From the NCBI GenBank assembly GCA_965202895.1, contig OZ241901.1:2170001-2234000 (forward strand): a stretch of 64,000 nt of DNA, read 5' to 3'. A model generated the notes under the pieces. It was not told the origin of the DNA, did not search any database, and was given only the letters and a program-made list of their open reading frames with translations. Positions 51,106 through 59,988 of the stretch are shown one piece after another (the first letter of the stretch is position 1; each line of letters starts with the position of its first letter). A program made the translations under genes and the position numbers. This DNA comes from JAJDXW01 sp965202895 (GTDB taxonomy: Bacteria; Pseudomonadota; Gammaproteobacteria; HK1).

Positions 51106-51417
51106 AGATACCCCTCCGACTCCTGGTGGCGGCGCCAGCGCCATGTTCACCGGTCTTGCACGAGACGCCCCCGGGAGCGCGGCGCCCCGCCCGCATGGAC
51201 GACTACGGTGCGGACCGGGACACGGGTGGCCGCCCCCGGAGCCGCAGGCCGGGCAGAATGAAACCGCCCTGCCCGCGAGAGCGGCATCCCGGCCCGCGAT
51301 CGGTCAAGATCGGCTTCGGAGTACCGGACGGAACGGCCGGCCCCTCTCGGAGGGAGAGAGCGAGACCGCAGGAAGGCCGGCGCGGACTCCGGGAGCCGAA
51401 CCGGGAATACCGAGGAT
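51106..51417. other. Intergenic region algC-argB
   Basis: About 310 bp, no gene or clear signal recognised. Confidence 0.5.
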
Positions 51418-52377
51418 ATGACCGAATCACCAACCGTTCCGAACGACGTGGCGCGCGTGCTCGCCGAAGCCCTGCCCTTCATCCAGCGCTTCGCCGGCGC
51501 GACCTTCGTCATCAAGTACGGTGGGAATGCGATGGTGGAGCGGGAGCTGACCCGAAGCTTCGCGCGCGACGTCGTGCTCCTCAAGTGCGTCGGGATGAAC
51601 CCGGTGGTCGTGCACGGCGGCGGGCCGCAGATCGGAGGGTGGCTGGCCCGGATCGGCAAGAAGAGCGAGTTCGTGGGCGGGATGCGGGTGACCGACGAAG
51701 AGACCATGGAGGTGGTGGAGATGGTGCTCGGCGGGCTCGTGAACAAGGCCATCGTCTCCCACGTCAACCAGGCGGGCGGACGGGCGGTCGGCCTTACCGG
51801 CAAGGACGGCAACCTTCTCGCCGCGCGCAAGCTCCTCATGCCCGCCGTGTCCGGCGGGGGCGGTGAGGGCGAGCGTCCCGGCGCCGGCGCAAGCGGCCGC
51901 GGCGTTGCCGACGCCGATGGCAATGGCAACGGCGAGCTGCTCGATCTCGGCCTGGTAGGAGAAGTGGCCGAGGTCGACACCACCCTCCTGGATCATCTGG
52001 TGGCGGGGGACTGCATCCCGGTCATCGCCCCCATCGGATTCTCTCCCGACGGTCGCGGCTACAACATCAACTCCGATCTCGTGGCCGGCAAGGTCGCCGA
52101 GGCGATGCGGGCGGCGAAGCTCATCCTGCTCACCAACACCCCGGGGCTGCTCGACGAGAACGGCGCCACCGTGAGCGAGATGAACCTCGCCCAGGCGGCC
52201 GCGATGCGGGCGGCGGGCACCATCTCGGGGGGGATGCTGCCCAAGGTGCAGTGCGCGCTCGACGCGGTCCGGGGAGGGGTGGCGGCGGCGACCATCGCGG
52301 ACGGTCGGGTCGAGCACGCGACCCTGCTCGAGGTGTTCACCGAGGCCGGCTCCGGCACCATGATCCGCCCCGGCTGA
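51418..52377 (+). CDS. argB: Acetylglutamate kinase
   Basis: Phosphorylates N-acetylglutamate in the second step of arginine synthesis. Visible signatures: FVIKYGGNAMVERELT at 30-45, NPVVVHGGGPQIGGWLARIG, KSEFVGGMRVTDEETMEVVE, VGLTGKDGNLL, IPVIAPIGFSPDGRGYNINS and LILLTNTPGLLDENG. The 319-residue length is above the usual 295-300 because of a roughly 30-residue low-complexity insertion (SGGGGEGERPGAGASGRGVA and on) just before LLDLGLVGEV. The insertion falls in a surface loop position. It should be followed by pyrE in this gene order; instead five kilobases of accessory genes intervene. Confidence 0.95.
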   Translation: MTESPTVPNDVARVLAEALPFIQRFAGATFVIKYGGNAMVERELTRSFARDVVLLKCVGMNPVVVHGGGPQIGGWLARIGKKSEFVGGMRVTDEETMEVVEMVLGGLVNKAIVSHVNQAGGRAVGLTGKDGNLLAARKLLMPAVSGGGGEGERPGAGASGRGVADADGNGNGELLDLGLVGEVAEVDTTLLDHLVAGDCIPVIAPIGFSPDGRGYNINSDLVAGKVAEAMRAAKLILLTNTPGLLDENGATVSEMNLAQAAAMRAAGTISGGMLPKVQCALDAVRGGVAAATIADGRVEHATLLEVFTEAGSGTMIRPG

Positions 52378-52759
52378 CTGCAGCCGGCTCCGGACCGGCT
52401 CCGGATCGGCTCTGGCGGAACACGGCGACACCAGGCCGCCGGTTTCGCGGCAATCGCCGCCTCTTCCCCGGGCCGCACCGACCCTTCCGGCCCGGAACCC
52501 TGCATCCGCCCGACCGTCCGACCGACCGGCCCGGCCGGCGTTCCCCGAATACCCGGGCCGGGCATCCGGCCGCGGTGCGCCGCGGCGGATTCCGACGAAG
52601 ATCGAGACCCTGCCCCGCGCCGCGACCCCTTCTCCCGCGCCATCATTCGGCTCCGGAACGCGGCTTGGGGCGCGGACGCGAGCATGGTATCGTCGCCGGG
52701 GATCGAGGGACGATCGAGCCCGTGCTGCCAGTCCCGCCATATCGACGAGGGACCTGCCG
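52378..52759. other. Intergenic region argB-Uma2
   Basis: About 380 bp starting with a short repeat of an 11-base unit (ccggctccgga, two copies, then a degenerate copy). No gene recognised. Left boundary of the inserted accessory block. Confidence 0.5.
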
Positions 52760-53482
52760 ATGAGCCGGAACGTTCCAGCTTCCGTCGCGCTCGACTATCC
52801 GAGCGGGGACGGCAAGCCGATGGCCGAGGACGACTGGCAGCGCCGCGCCATCCTCGATGCGGTCGGCGTCCTCGACCTCCACTTCCGGGACCGCCCGGAC
52901 GTGTACGTCTCCGCCGACCTCTTCATCTACTACGAGGAAGGCAACCCGAAGGCCCGGGTCGCGCCGAACGTGTTCGTAGTGTTCGGGGTCCCCAAGCACA
53001 ACCGGTGGACGTACAAGCTGTGGGAGGAAGGTCCGGCGCCGGCCTTCGTGATGGAGGTGGCGTCGCGGGGCACGTGGCGCGAGGACGAGGGGCGCAAGGC
53101 GGTGCTGTACGAACGGCTGGGGGTGCGGGAGTACTGGCAGTACGACCCCACGGCGGATTACTTGGGGCTGCATCTCAAGGGCCGCCGTCTGGTGTCGGGC
53201 GGGTACGAGCCGCAGCCGGTGGTCGAGTCGCTGGACGGGACCGTGTTCCTTCGCAGCGAGACCCTGGGCCTCGACTTCCGGGTGAAGGGCGCGGAGGAGA
53301 GGTACTTCTTCGACCCGGCGGCGGGCCGGCGCCTTCCCAACTGGCTCGGGCCGGACGCCGCGCGCCGGGACGTCGAGTCCCGGGCCGAAGCCGCCGAAGC
53401 GCGGGCCGAGGCCGCCGAAGCGCGGGCCGCCGAGCTGGAAGCGCTCCTTCGCGAGAGCGGCGGCGCGCCGGGCGCCCGGTGA
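52760..53482 (+). CDS. Uma2 family protein (PD-(D/E)XK fold)
   Basis: A 240-residue Uma2 protein, a family of putative endonucleases abundant in cyanobacteria and some environmental bacteria with unknown substrates. The core fold is visible: VYVSADLFIYYEEGNPKARV and APNVFVVFGVPKHNRWTYKL carry the first acidic strand, PAFVMEVASRGTWREDEGRK the catalytic Glu, and YERLGVREYWQYDPTADYLG the family hallmark. The C-terminus is an Ala/Glu/Arg heptad-like coiled-coil (EAAEARAEAAEARAAELEAL) with a 9-residue duplication. First gene of the block between argB and pyrE; it ends 91 bp before the three-gene cassette and is probably independent. Confidence 0.9.
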   Translation: MSRNVPASVALDYPSGDGKPMAEDDWQRRAILDAVGVLDLHFRDRPDVYVSADLFIYYEEGNPKARVAPNVFVVFGVPKHNRWTYKLWEEGPAPAFVMEVASRGTWREDEGRKAVLYERLGVREYWQYDPTADYLGLHLKGRRLVSGGYEPQPVVESLDGTVFLRSETLGLDFRVKGAEERYFFDPAAGRRLPNWLGPDAARRDVESRAEAAEARAEAAEARAAELEALLRESGGAPGAR

Positions 53483-53573
53483 GCGATCCGCTCCCGATCC
53501 CTGCCGCCATCCACGGCACAAGCTCATTCTCCCCGGTACCATCCGAACGTCCGTAGCAGCGATCCCCGGTCCG

Positions 53574-54413
53574 ATGCCCGTCGAACTCCCTCAATGGCTC
53601 ATGCAGCTACGTCGGTCCGAGATCGTCGAGCGCGTACGCGACGACCCCCGCTCGACGGGAAACACGTTGCTTGGAGTGGATTTCGAGGTCGCGAGGCGTG
53701 AGGTCGTCGGTGGAGGCCAAGCCGACTTCGACCGGCCGTGGAACGGCCTGTCCGCTGACGACCGCGTTCTCCTCTATGCTTACATCAACCAGCCCGGGCA
53801 CTTGGAAGAGCTTGTCGAAGCGTTCCACATGTTGTTTGCCGATGCTTCTCTGCCGGAGGATCCCATTGTCATCGACCTGGGATGCGGGCCGTTCACCGGC
53901 GGACTCGCCCTCGCCGCTACCCTGGACAGCCGATACCGTCTCGACTACATCGGGGTGGACCGGTCACGGGCGATGCGCGAGCTTGGAGAGAAGCTGGCGT
54001 CGGCCGCCGCCGAGTTCGACCGGACGCCGCGGATCGACCGGCACTGGTGGCCCGACGTCTCCTCGGTCACTTGGGGTTCCGCGCCGGGCTGGCGTCGGGT
54101 AGTCGTCATCGTGTCGTACCTCCTCGCGAGTCCGACCCTGGATGCCCGGGGGCTCATCGGGGAGCTGGAGGGATTGCTTGCGAAGCTCGGGCGCGGGTCG
54201 GTCACCGTCCTTTACACCAATTCGCCCTGGCCCGAGCATAACCGCAGCTACCCGACCTTCCGTACCGCGCTGCTGGATGCGGGCTTCAAGCTGTTCGCCG
54301 ACGACACCGGCTCGATCGAGGTCGAGAGACGGGGCGTATCCACGCGTCGGGAGCTCCGATACGCCCTGTTTCATCGCGGGGATCGGAGTACCCTTCGGCT
54401 CGGAGGGGAATGA
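53574..54413 (+). CDS. SAM-dependent methyltransferase-fold protein, cassette gene 1
   Basis: A 279-residue protein with a class I methyltransferase core: IVIDLGCGPFTGGLALAATL (motif I, near 100), YIGVDRSRAM (acidic end of strand 2), VVVIVSYLLASPT (strand 4) and GSVTVLYTNSPWPEHNRSY (strand 5). The N-terminal 90 residues are helical (WLMQLRRSEIVERVRDDPRS). Motif IV-type DPPY or NPPY is absent, so it is unlikely to be a DNA adenine methyltransferase; the substrate could be RNA, protein or a small molecule. One base separates its stop from the next GTG. Family beyond the fold not recognised. Confidence 0.75.
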   Translation: MPVELPQWLMQLRRSEIVERVRDDPRSTGNTLLGVDFEVARREVVGGGQADFDRPWNGLSADDRVLLYAYINQPGHLEELVEAFHMLFADASLPEDPIVIDLGCGPFTGGLALAATLDSRYRLDYIGVDRSRAMRELGEKLASAAAEFDRTPRIDRHWWPDVSSVTWGSAPGWRRVVVIVSYLLASPTLDARGLIGELEGLLAKLGRGSVTVLYTNSPWPEHNRSYPTFRTALLDAGFKLFADDTGSIEVERRGVSTRRELRYALFHRGDRSTLRLGGE

Positions 54414-54414
54414 A

Positions 54415-55521
54415 GTGCGGCTTCCCACCTGGGATGAGATTCAAAGCGTAGGTGAACAGCGGGATGTGCTGGAGTATCCTCTCGACCGGTCTTTGTTCGT
54501 CGTGGGTCCACCCGGCTCCGGCAAGACGGTCCTCGCCGTATACCGGGCACAGATGGCGGCGGCGTTGGCGCTGGACGAGACGGAATCATCGGTCGAGATC
54601 GTCACGTTCAACCGGATGCTCAGGCGCCTTCTGGATATGCTGAAGGAAACCGAACTTCTTGTCAGGACGATGCACAGCTTCGTCTGGCACGATTACCAGC
54701 GCCGAACAGGGAAACGACCTCCGAAACAGCCGCACGATTCGCACTCGCATGACTGGGACTCCATGTCCTCATGCCTCGAGGAGACTCAAGAACGTCCCAA
54801 CCGATCGCATCTGGTCGTGGATGAAGGGCAGGACCTTCCGCGCGGATTCTTCGAGTACGCATCCCGGTACGTGTCGGACACGATCACCGTGTTCGCCGAC
54901 GACGATCAGGCCCTGAGTGAACGACGGACGACACTCGTACAGATCAAGACCGCGGCAGGCCTGGACGATCCCGTCATACTGAGCCGGAACCACCGGAACA
55001 CGCCCGAGATCGCGCGCTTGGCCGAGCACTTTCACACCGGCCATCTGCCCGCCGCGGCGGTGGTCCGCTCATCGTTGAAGGAGCTTCCCCGTCTCGTTCG
55101 GTCAGACGGCCTTCACTCCACCGCCGGGTTGATATCGAACTGGTGCAACACCCGCGGCGGGAGCATCGGCGTCATCGTCAATCGGAACGATACGGGCAAG
55201 GGCCTGCACGGCGACCTCAGCCGAAGGCTTCCGCAAAAGCGCATCGACATCTACAGTAACAAAGCCCAGAACGAGGATTCGATCGAGATGCTCGAGCCCG
55301 GCGTGACGATCTTGAACAAGGAATCGGTAAAGGGCCAGGAATTCGATGCGGTCTTCATCCTGGAGCTGGAAGAGTTCATCCCGTGCACGACCGACGTGAA
55401 ACGCCGTGCGATGTACATGATGTGTACGCGCGCGCGGGACCATCTCTTCCTCGTGCACGAGCGCCTTTCAGCAAGAGCCGCGACGGCCTTGCCGGATGCA
55501 AGCGTTCTGGAACGCGCATGA
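54415..55521 (+). CDS. SF1 helicase-like ATPase, cassette gene 2
   Basis: A 368-residue superfamily 1 (UvrD/Rep-like) ATPase reduced to the two RecA domains: Walker A FVVGPPGSGKTVLAVYRAQM (31-38), Ia-type VEIVTFNRMLRRLL, Walker B HLVVDEGQDLPRGFF (near 135), III VFADDDQALSE, IV ILSRNHRNTPEIARLAEHF, V TILNKESVKGQEFDAVFIL and VI RAMYMMCTRARDHLFLV. The 1B/2B insertions of processive helicases are short or missing, so it may be a DNA/RNA translocase or switch. GTG start 6 bases after ggagggg. Overlaps the next gene by four bases (ATGA). Confidence 0.85.
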   Translation: MRLPTWDEIQSVGEQRDVLEYPLDRSLFVVGPPGSGKTVLAVYRAQMAAALALDETESSVEIVTFNRMLRRLLDMLKETELLVRTMHSFVWHDYQRRTGKRPPKQPHDSHSHDWDSMSSCLEETQERPNRSHLVVDEGQDLPRGFFEYASRYVSDTITVFADDDQALSERRTTLVQIKTAAGLDDPVILSRNHRNTPEIARLAEHFHTGHLPAAAVVRSSLKELPRLVRSDGLHSTAGLISNWCNTRGGSIGVIVNRNDTGKGLHGDLSRRLPQKRIDIYSNKAQNEDSIEMLEPGVTILNKESVKGQEFDAVFILELEEFIPCTTDVKRRAMYMMCTRARDHLFLVHERLSARAATALPDASVLERA

Positions 55522-57806
55522 CCTCCGCCGAGAGCCAGATCGCGATGCCATTCCCTTCGGTCGGCGAACAGGTCTCGGAGGCCCGCTGGCTGGGATTGGC
55601 CACGGACCATCGGCGCCTGTTCGATGCGCTTCAGGATGGCTGGTTACGCCCCTTGGAGCCGCAGACCGGCATCCTGGTCGGGGTCGATCGATACGTCGCG
55701 GAACGGCGCCCGGATCAGGAAGGACATCCGATACCGGTTCACCTCGAACTGGATATCGCGAAGCTGCCCGAATCGAGGGTCGCCGCCTTCCGGGACGGAA
55801 GATGGGAAGCCCGCTCGATCCGGGAGGTCGAGTCTTCGGACACCTCCCTGTATTGGCCGGGCGTGCTTCCTGCATTCGCGATCCGGGGGATCATGGTCTC
55901 GACGGAAGAGGAGCGCGCGCGGCTCGCGGGAATGGCTCGGTTCGTTTCGAACCTGATGCTTCCGGAAGAAGCAGTCAGGATCGATCCGGCGCCCGAGGAT
56001 ACCTCCGGGCCTGAAGAATGCCCCTCCCGTGGGGCCAGCGGATTCGCGATTCCCGGCGATGAGGATGCGGTACACGGCGCCATGACCATGGCCGTCTGGG
56101 CAGTACCTCGGATCGATCCCTGGCTGGACCTCCTCACCACGACCCTGGCCTCCGATCGGTCACGGCTTCCGGATTTGGCCCGCAACGTCGATGCCTCCTG
56201 GTGGCGGTTCCCGCCCTGGACGTCGGTGCCGGACGAAAGCGATCCGCTCGACCTCCAGGATCGCCTGTGGCGGGCTGCGATCGATACCCTCTCGACCCGC
56301 CCGACCGAAGGCGGCATCGCGCCCCGGGAGCTTGCCGAACGGATCGCTCGCGAAATCTCCTCTCGCTGCGAACGCTCGGCAGACCGGGACCGCATCTCTG
56401 CCTGGCTCGCGTCAACGCATGGAATCCTGCGCGCGGAATCCACGATCCGGCTCGACGGCTGGCGTGCTTGTCCGGTGGGAATCGCCATCCAACTGGTGCT
56501 CACCCGCCCCGATCCGGGCAGGTTCAAGACCTGGTTCCAGGACCTTCCGGGCCTGCCTCCCGCAATCGCCTGGTCGGCCGCAGCGTTGTGCGGCCTTCTC
56601 CACGGATATCGGAGGCTGGACGCCCATTTTCGCGGAGAGCCGTTTCAGCGCGAGCTCCTGTCGATTCTCGCGTTACGTGCCTGCGCCGAACAGGCACGGG
56701 AGATCAACTGGCCGTCGCTCTCCTCCGGCGAACCTCGCTGGCGCAGAGATTCCGGCAGCTTCGTATTGTCCTGGGGTGCCGAAGAGTTCGCCCGGCGCCC
56801 CGAGAAGGCGCGGGGCAGGTGGTATGCCGCGAATTTCGAGGACGAAGCGACGCGGCGCGAGGCGCTGAAGATTGCAAGGGAGCTGGGTTGGGGGTGTGTG
56901 AATCGGGAGCTCGTCCTGCGGGACGGAGGGGAGCCTCTCCGAGCTTCCCGCGAGGTGCGTATGGTCCGCGGTCCGGACTCGCAGCCTGAAGTCGAAGTAG
57001 AGGTCAGGATACCGGTATCGGAACGATACGACCTCGACATCGAAGAGACCGTCGATGCCGACTCGTTCCGACACTTGGCCGCGGTCGAGGGCATCGCGCG
57101 CGAACGGCTGCCGAACCCGCCCGCCTCACCGGCGTCCGGTTCGAGAGTCGAGGAGACCGGAGTCCCGGGTCTCGGGTACGTGAAGGACTTCCTCACGGAG
57201 GAGGAAGAAGCGGAGCTGGTGGCCGTGATCGATCGGGGTGAATGGAGCTCGGAGCTCAGGCGGCGCGTCCAGCACCATGGCTGGCGATACGATTACGAGG
57301 CCCGGAAGGTCGGCCCTTCCATGTACCTGGGGCGGTTGCCGCCCTGGGCCGACGAGCTCGCGCGGCGCCTCGAAGAAGCGAAACTCGTGCCCCGGCGCCC
57401 GGATCAGGTCATCGTCAACGAATATGTCGGCGACCAGGGGATCGGCGCCCACGTCGACAGCCCGAGCTTCGCCGACGGCATCGCCACGATCAGCCTGCTG
57501 GAATCCTGGGAGATGGTGTTTCGCGAGAAGGGCGCCAGGAGAAGGATCCCCCAGGTGCTCGAGCGGCGAAGCGTCGCGATCATGGAGGGCGATGCGCGAG
57601 AACGCTGGACGCACGAGATCCCGCACCGGAAGACCGAGTCGGGCAGCTCGGGCAAGGTGAGCCGGGGGAGGCGTATCCCCCTCGTGGTGCGCGGAGTCGT
57701 AGAGGCCGGAGGTCGGAGCTCCGGCAAGGTGAAGCGGGGGAGGCGCATCTCCCTCACCTTTCGCAAGGTGGTCCCTCCGCCGGGCGGGAAGGGCGGGTCC
57801 GGATAG
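55518..57806 (+). CDS. Large unknown protein fused to an AlkB-type dioxygenase, cassette gene 3
   Basis: A 762-residue fusion. Residues about 545-745 are a 2-oxoglutarate/Fe(II) dioxygenase of AlkB type: VPGLGYVKDFLTEEEEAELV, VNEYVGDQGIGAHVDSPSFA with the metal HxD near 645, ATISLLESWEMVF, RWTHEIPHRK with the distal His near 699, and RRISLTFRKV with the oxoglutarate Arg. AlkB enzymes reverse alkyl lesions or demethylate nucleic acid. The first 540 residues match no family I know; they include LDIAKLPESRVAAFRDGRWE and a Trp-rich DASWWRFPPWTSVPDESDPL. The final SGKVxRGRRIxLxxR segment occurs twice in tandem (about 715-755). ATGA overlap with the helicase gene. Confidence 0.85.
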   Translation: MTSAESQIAMPFPSVGEQVSEARWLGLATDHRRLFDALQDGWLRPLEPQTGILVGVDRYVAERRPDQEGHPIPVHLELDIAKLPESRVAAFRDGRWEARSIREVESSDTSLYWPGVLPAFAIRGIMVSTEEERARLAGMARFVSNLMLPEEAVRIDPAPEDTSGPEECPSRGASGFAIPGDEDAVHGAMTMAVWAVPRIDPWLDLLTTTLASDRSRLPDLARNVDASWWRFPPWTSVPDESDPLDLQDRLWRAAIDTLSTRPTEGGIAPRELAERIAREISSRCERSADRDRISAWLASTHGILRAESTIRLDGWRACPVGIAIQLVLTRPDPGRFKTWFQDLPGLPPAIAWSAAALCGLLHGYRRLDAHFRGEPFQRELLSILALRACAEQAREINWPSLSSGEPRWRRDSGSFVLSWGAEEFARRPEKARGRWYAANFEDEATRREALKIARELGWGCVNRELVLRDGGEPLRASREVRMVRGPDSQPEVEVEVRIPVSERYDLDIEETVDADSFRHLAAVEGIARERLPNPPASPASGSRVEETGVPGLGYVKDFLTEEEEAELVAVIDRGEWSSELRRRVQHHGWRYDYEARKVGPSMYLGRLPPWADELARRLEEAKLVPRRPDQVIVNEYVGDQGIGAHVDSPSFADGIATISLLESWEMVFREKGARRRIPQVLERRSVAIMEGDARERWTHEIPHRKTESGSSGKVSRGRRIPLVVRGVVEAGGRSSGKVKRGRRISLTFRKVVPPPGGKGGSG

Positions 57807-57919
57807 CCCAGGCCCTTCGGCCCCCCACTCATCGGGTGGCGGGCATCATGCGGATGTTCGGGCCGGGAAGGCGCTTGTCGCGGGCCGGGACGTCCCGCCC
57901 TCCGTCCTTGGGGGGCGGT

Positions 57920-58588
57920 TCAGCGTTCGCCGTAGCGCTCCAGGTAGCTTCGCATCGCGGGCGCGTAGCGGGCCAGGTCCGGGCGCGTCTCGACGGCGTG
58001 AACGAGCTGCCGCGCGCTCGCGACCGCCGCCACCGGCAGCCCCTCGTCCTCCCGCATCTCGCGGGCCGCGGACTTGCGCCCGACCCCGCGCTCCTCGCGA
58101 TCGAGGGAGATCACGAACCCGGCCGGAACGGCGCCCGCCGACCCGATGATCGCGAGGGACTCGCGCGCGGCGGTCCCGGCCGAGATGACGTCGTCCACGA
58201 CGAGGACCCGCCCGGCGAGCGGCGCCCCCACCGTGATCCCCCCTTCACCGTGGTCCTTCGGCTCCTTGCGATTGAACGCATAGGGCACGTCTCCCGCCCC
58301 CGTCTCGAAGAAGGCGACGGCCACGCTCGCGACGAGCGGGATCCCCTTGTAGGCCGGTCCGTAGAGCACGTCGAACCCGAGGCCGGCCGCGAGGATGGCC
58401 TCCGCGTAGCAGCGCCCGAGCCCGGCGAGGGCGCGCCCGGAATGGAACCGCCCGGTATCGAGGAAGTAGGGGCTGATGCGGCCCGACTTGAGCTCGAACT
58501 CCCCGAATCGAAGCGCGCCGCACTCGAGGGCGAGGTCGATGAACCGCCGCGCCGTTCCATCCGCCGCCGTACCGGTCCCGCGTCCCAT
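57920..58588 (-). CDS. pyrE: Orotate phosphoribosyltransferase
   Basis: Joins orotate and PRPP to give OMP in pyrimidine synthesis. The 222-residue product has ELKSGRISPYFLDTGRF, VLYGPAYKGIPLV, AFNRKEPKDHGEGG (flexible catalytic loop) and the PRPP motif VLVVDDVISAGTAARES. It should directly follow argB in this gene order but points the opposite way here, beyond the accessory block. First gene downstream of the yggT-proC direction; 4 bp separate it from the yggT stop side. Confidence 0.95.
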   Translation of the reverse strand: MGRGTGTAADGTARRFIDLALECGALRFGEFELKSGRISPYFLDTGRFHSGRALAGLGRCYAEAILAAGLGFDVLYGPAYKGIPLVASVAVAFFETGAGDVPYAFNRKEPKDHGEGGITVGAPLAGRVLVVDDVISAGTAARESLAIIGSAGAVPAGFVISLDREERGVGRKSAAREMREDEGLPVAAVASARQLVHAVETRPDLARYAPAMRSYLERYGER

Positions 58589-58592
58589 CGGC

Positions 58593-59168
58593 TCAGAACA
58601 TCAGGTGGCCCGCGTCGCGGATCGGCTCGATGAGCAGCAGGTTGACGAGCTGAAGGCCGATGAGGACGAGGATCGGCGAGAGATCGAACCCTCCCATGAC
58701 GGGAAGGGCGCGTCGCGCCGGCTCGAGCACGGGCTCGGTCAGGCTGTGGACGACGTCGCTCGCCGGGTGCCGGAGGCCCGGGTTCACCCAGCTCAGGATG
58801 ACCCGGATGAGGATCGCCCAGAAGAAGACGGTGGTCGCGAGCTCGAGCAGCTCCGCCGCCGAGACCACCGCGAGACCCGCGATCGACGGCTCCACCCCCT
58901 TCACCCCGTACACCAGCCAGAGCTCGGCCATCTGCGCCCCGAGCATCACGAGGACGGCGCCGCCCTCGATCCGCCCGACGCGCGGCACGATGCGGCGAAG
59001 CGGGGCCAGGACCGGCTCGGTGAGCCTCACCACGAGCTGCGACAGCGGATTGTAGTAGTCGGCGCGGAGCACCTGCAGCAGCACGCGCAGCATGAGGATG
59101 AGGATGTAGACTCCGAACGCCACCTGCACGAGGAAGGTGAGCGCGTTTCCAGCGTAGGGGGCGCCCAC
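58593..59168 (-). CDS. yggT: YggT family membrane protein
   Basis: A 191-residue inner-membrane protein with two YggT repeats, each of paired hydrophobic helices: LTFLVQVAFGVYILILMLRV then NPLSQLVVRLTEPVLAPLRR, and TTVFFWAILIRVILSWVNPG then SDVVHSLTEPVLEPARRALP; a final hydrophobic stretch (LSPILVLIGLQLVNLLLIEP) follows. The family lies next to proC and yggS in many bacteria and is thought to help with osmotic or division functions. GTG start 10 bp after the proC stop. Confidence 0.9.
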   Translation of the reverse strand: MGAPYAGNALTFLVQVAFGVYILILMLRVLLQVLRADYYNPLSQLVVRLTEPVLAPLRRIVPRVGRIEGGAVLVMLGAQMAELWLVYGVKGVEPSIAGLAVVSAAELLELATTVFFWAILIRVILSWVNPGLRHPASDVVHSLTEPVLEPARRALPVMGGFDLSPILVLIGLQLVNLLLIEPIRDAGHLMF

Positions 59169-59178
59169 GGCGGTACGC

Positions 59179-59988
59179 TCAGCCGCCGAGCTCGCGCGAG
59201 CGGTCCCGCGCCCCGGTGAGGGCGCGCTCCACGAGCTCGCCGAACCCCCCGGCGCGGAAGAGGTCGAGGGCCCGCTCGGTGGTTCCACCGGGAGAGGTGA
59301 CGCCCGCCCGGAGCTCCCCCGGGGTCCGTCCGGATTCGAGCGCCATGCGCGCCGCCCCGAGCGCGGTCCGGAGGGTGAGGGCGCGGGCCTGCTCGCCGGT
59401 GAGCCCGAGGCGCACCCCGGTCCCGATCATGTGCTCCATCAGGAGGAAGTAGTACGCGGGACCGCTTCCCGAGACCGCGGTGACCGCGTCGAGCAGGGCT
59501 TCGTCGCCGACCCAGAGCGCGGTCCCCACCGACCGCAGGATGGCCTCCGCCGCGCCCCGCTGCTCCCCGGTCACCGCCTCGTTCGCGAACAGCGCGGTCA
59601 CCCCGCAGCCGAGGAGCGCCGGGGTGTTCGGCATGGTGCGGACCACCGGGGCCGGATAGCCGAGCCACTCGAGAATCCGGGCGATCCGGACCCCGGCCGC
59701 GATGGAGACGACGAGCGGACCTCGCTCGCGCATCGCCCCCGCCGCCCCGGTGACGACCTCGGCCATGATCTGGGGCTTGACGGCCAGCACCACCGCGTCG
59801 CTCGCGGCCGCCGCCTCCCGGTTGTCGGCGGTCACCTCCACCGAGTATCGCTCCGCGAGGTCCCGGCGTTTCTCCGCCACGGGCTCGGACACGAGGATGG
59901 CCGCCGGCGGATGGCCGCTCTCCACGAGCCCGCCCACCAGGCTCGACGCCATGTTACCCCCGCCGATGAAGGCGATCTTCCCGGCCAT
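59179..59988 (-). CDS. proC: Pyrroline-5-carboxylate reductase
   Basis: Last step of proline synthesis: reduces pyrroline-5-carboxylate with NAD(P)H. The 269-residue protein has the nucleotide motif IAFIGGGNMASSLVGGL, AVKPQIMAEV, VRTMPNTPALLGCGV, and the C-terminal helical signature VSGSGPAYYFLLMEHM and TSPGGTTERALDLF. It is followed by yggT in the same direction. The upstream 320 bp to yggS carries no gene. Confidence 0.95.
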   Translation of the reverse strand: MAGKIAFIGGGNMASSLVGGLVESGHPPAAILVSEPVAEKRRDLAERYSVEVTADNREAAAASDAVVLAVKPQIMAEVVTGAAGAMRERGPLVVSIAAGVRIARILEWLGYPAPVVRTMPNTPALLGCGVTALFANEAVTGEQRGAAEAILRSVGTALWVGDEALLDAVTAVSGSGPAYYFLLMEHMIGTGVRLGLTGEQARALTLRTALGAARMALESGRTPGELRAGVTSPGGTTERALDLFRAGGFGELVERALTGARDRSRELGG

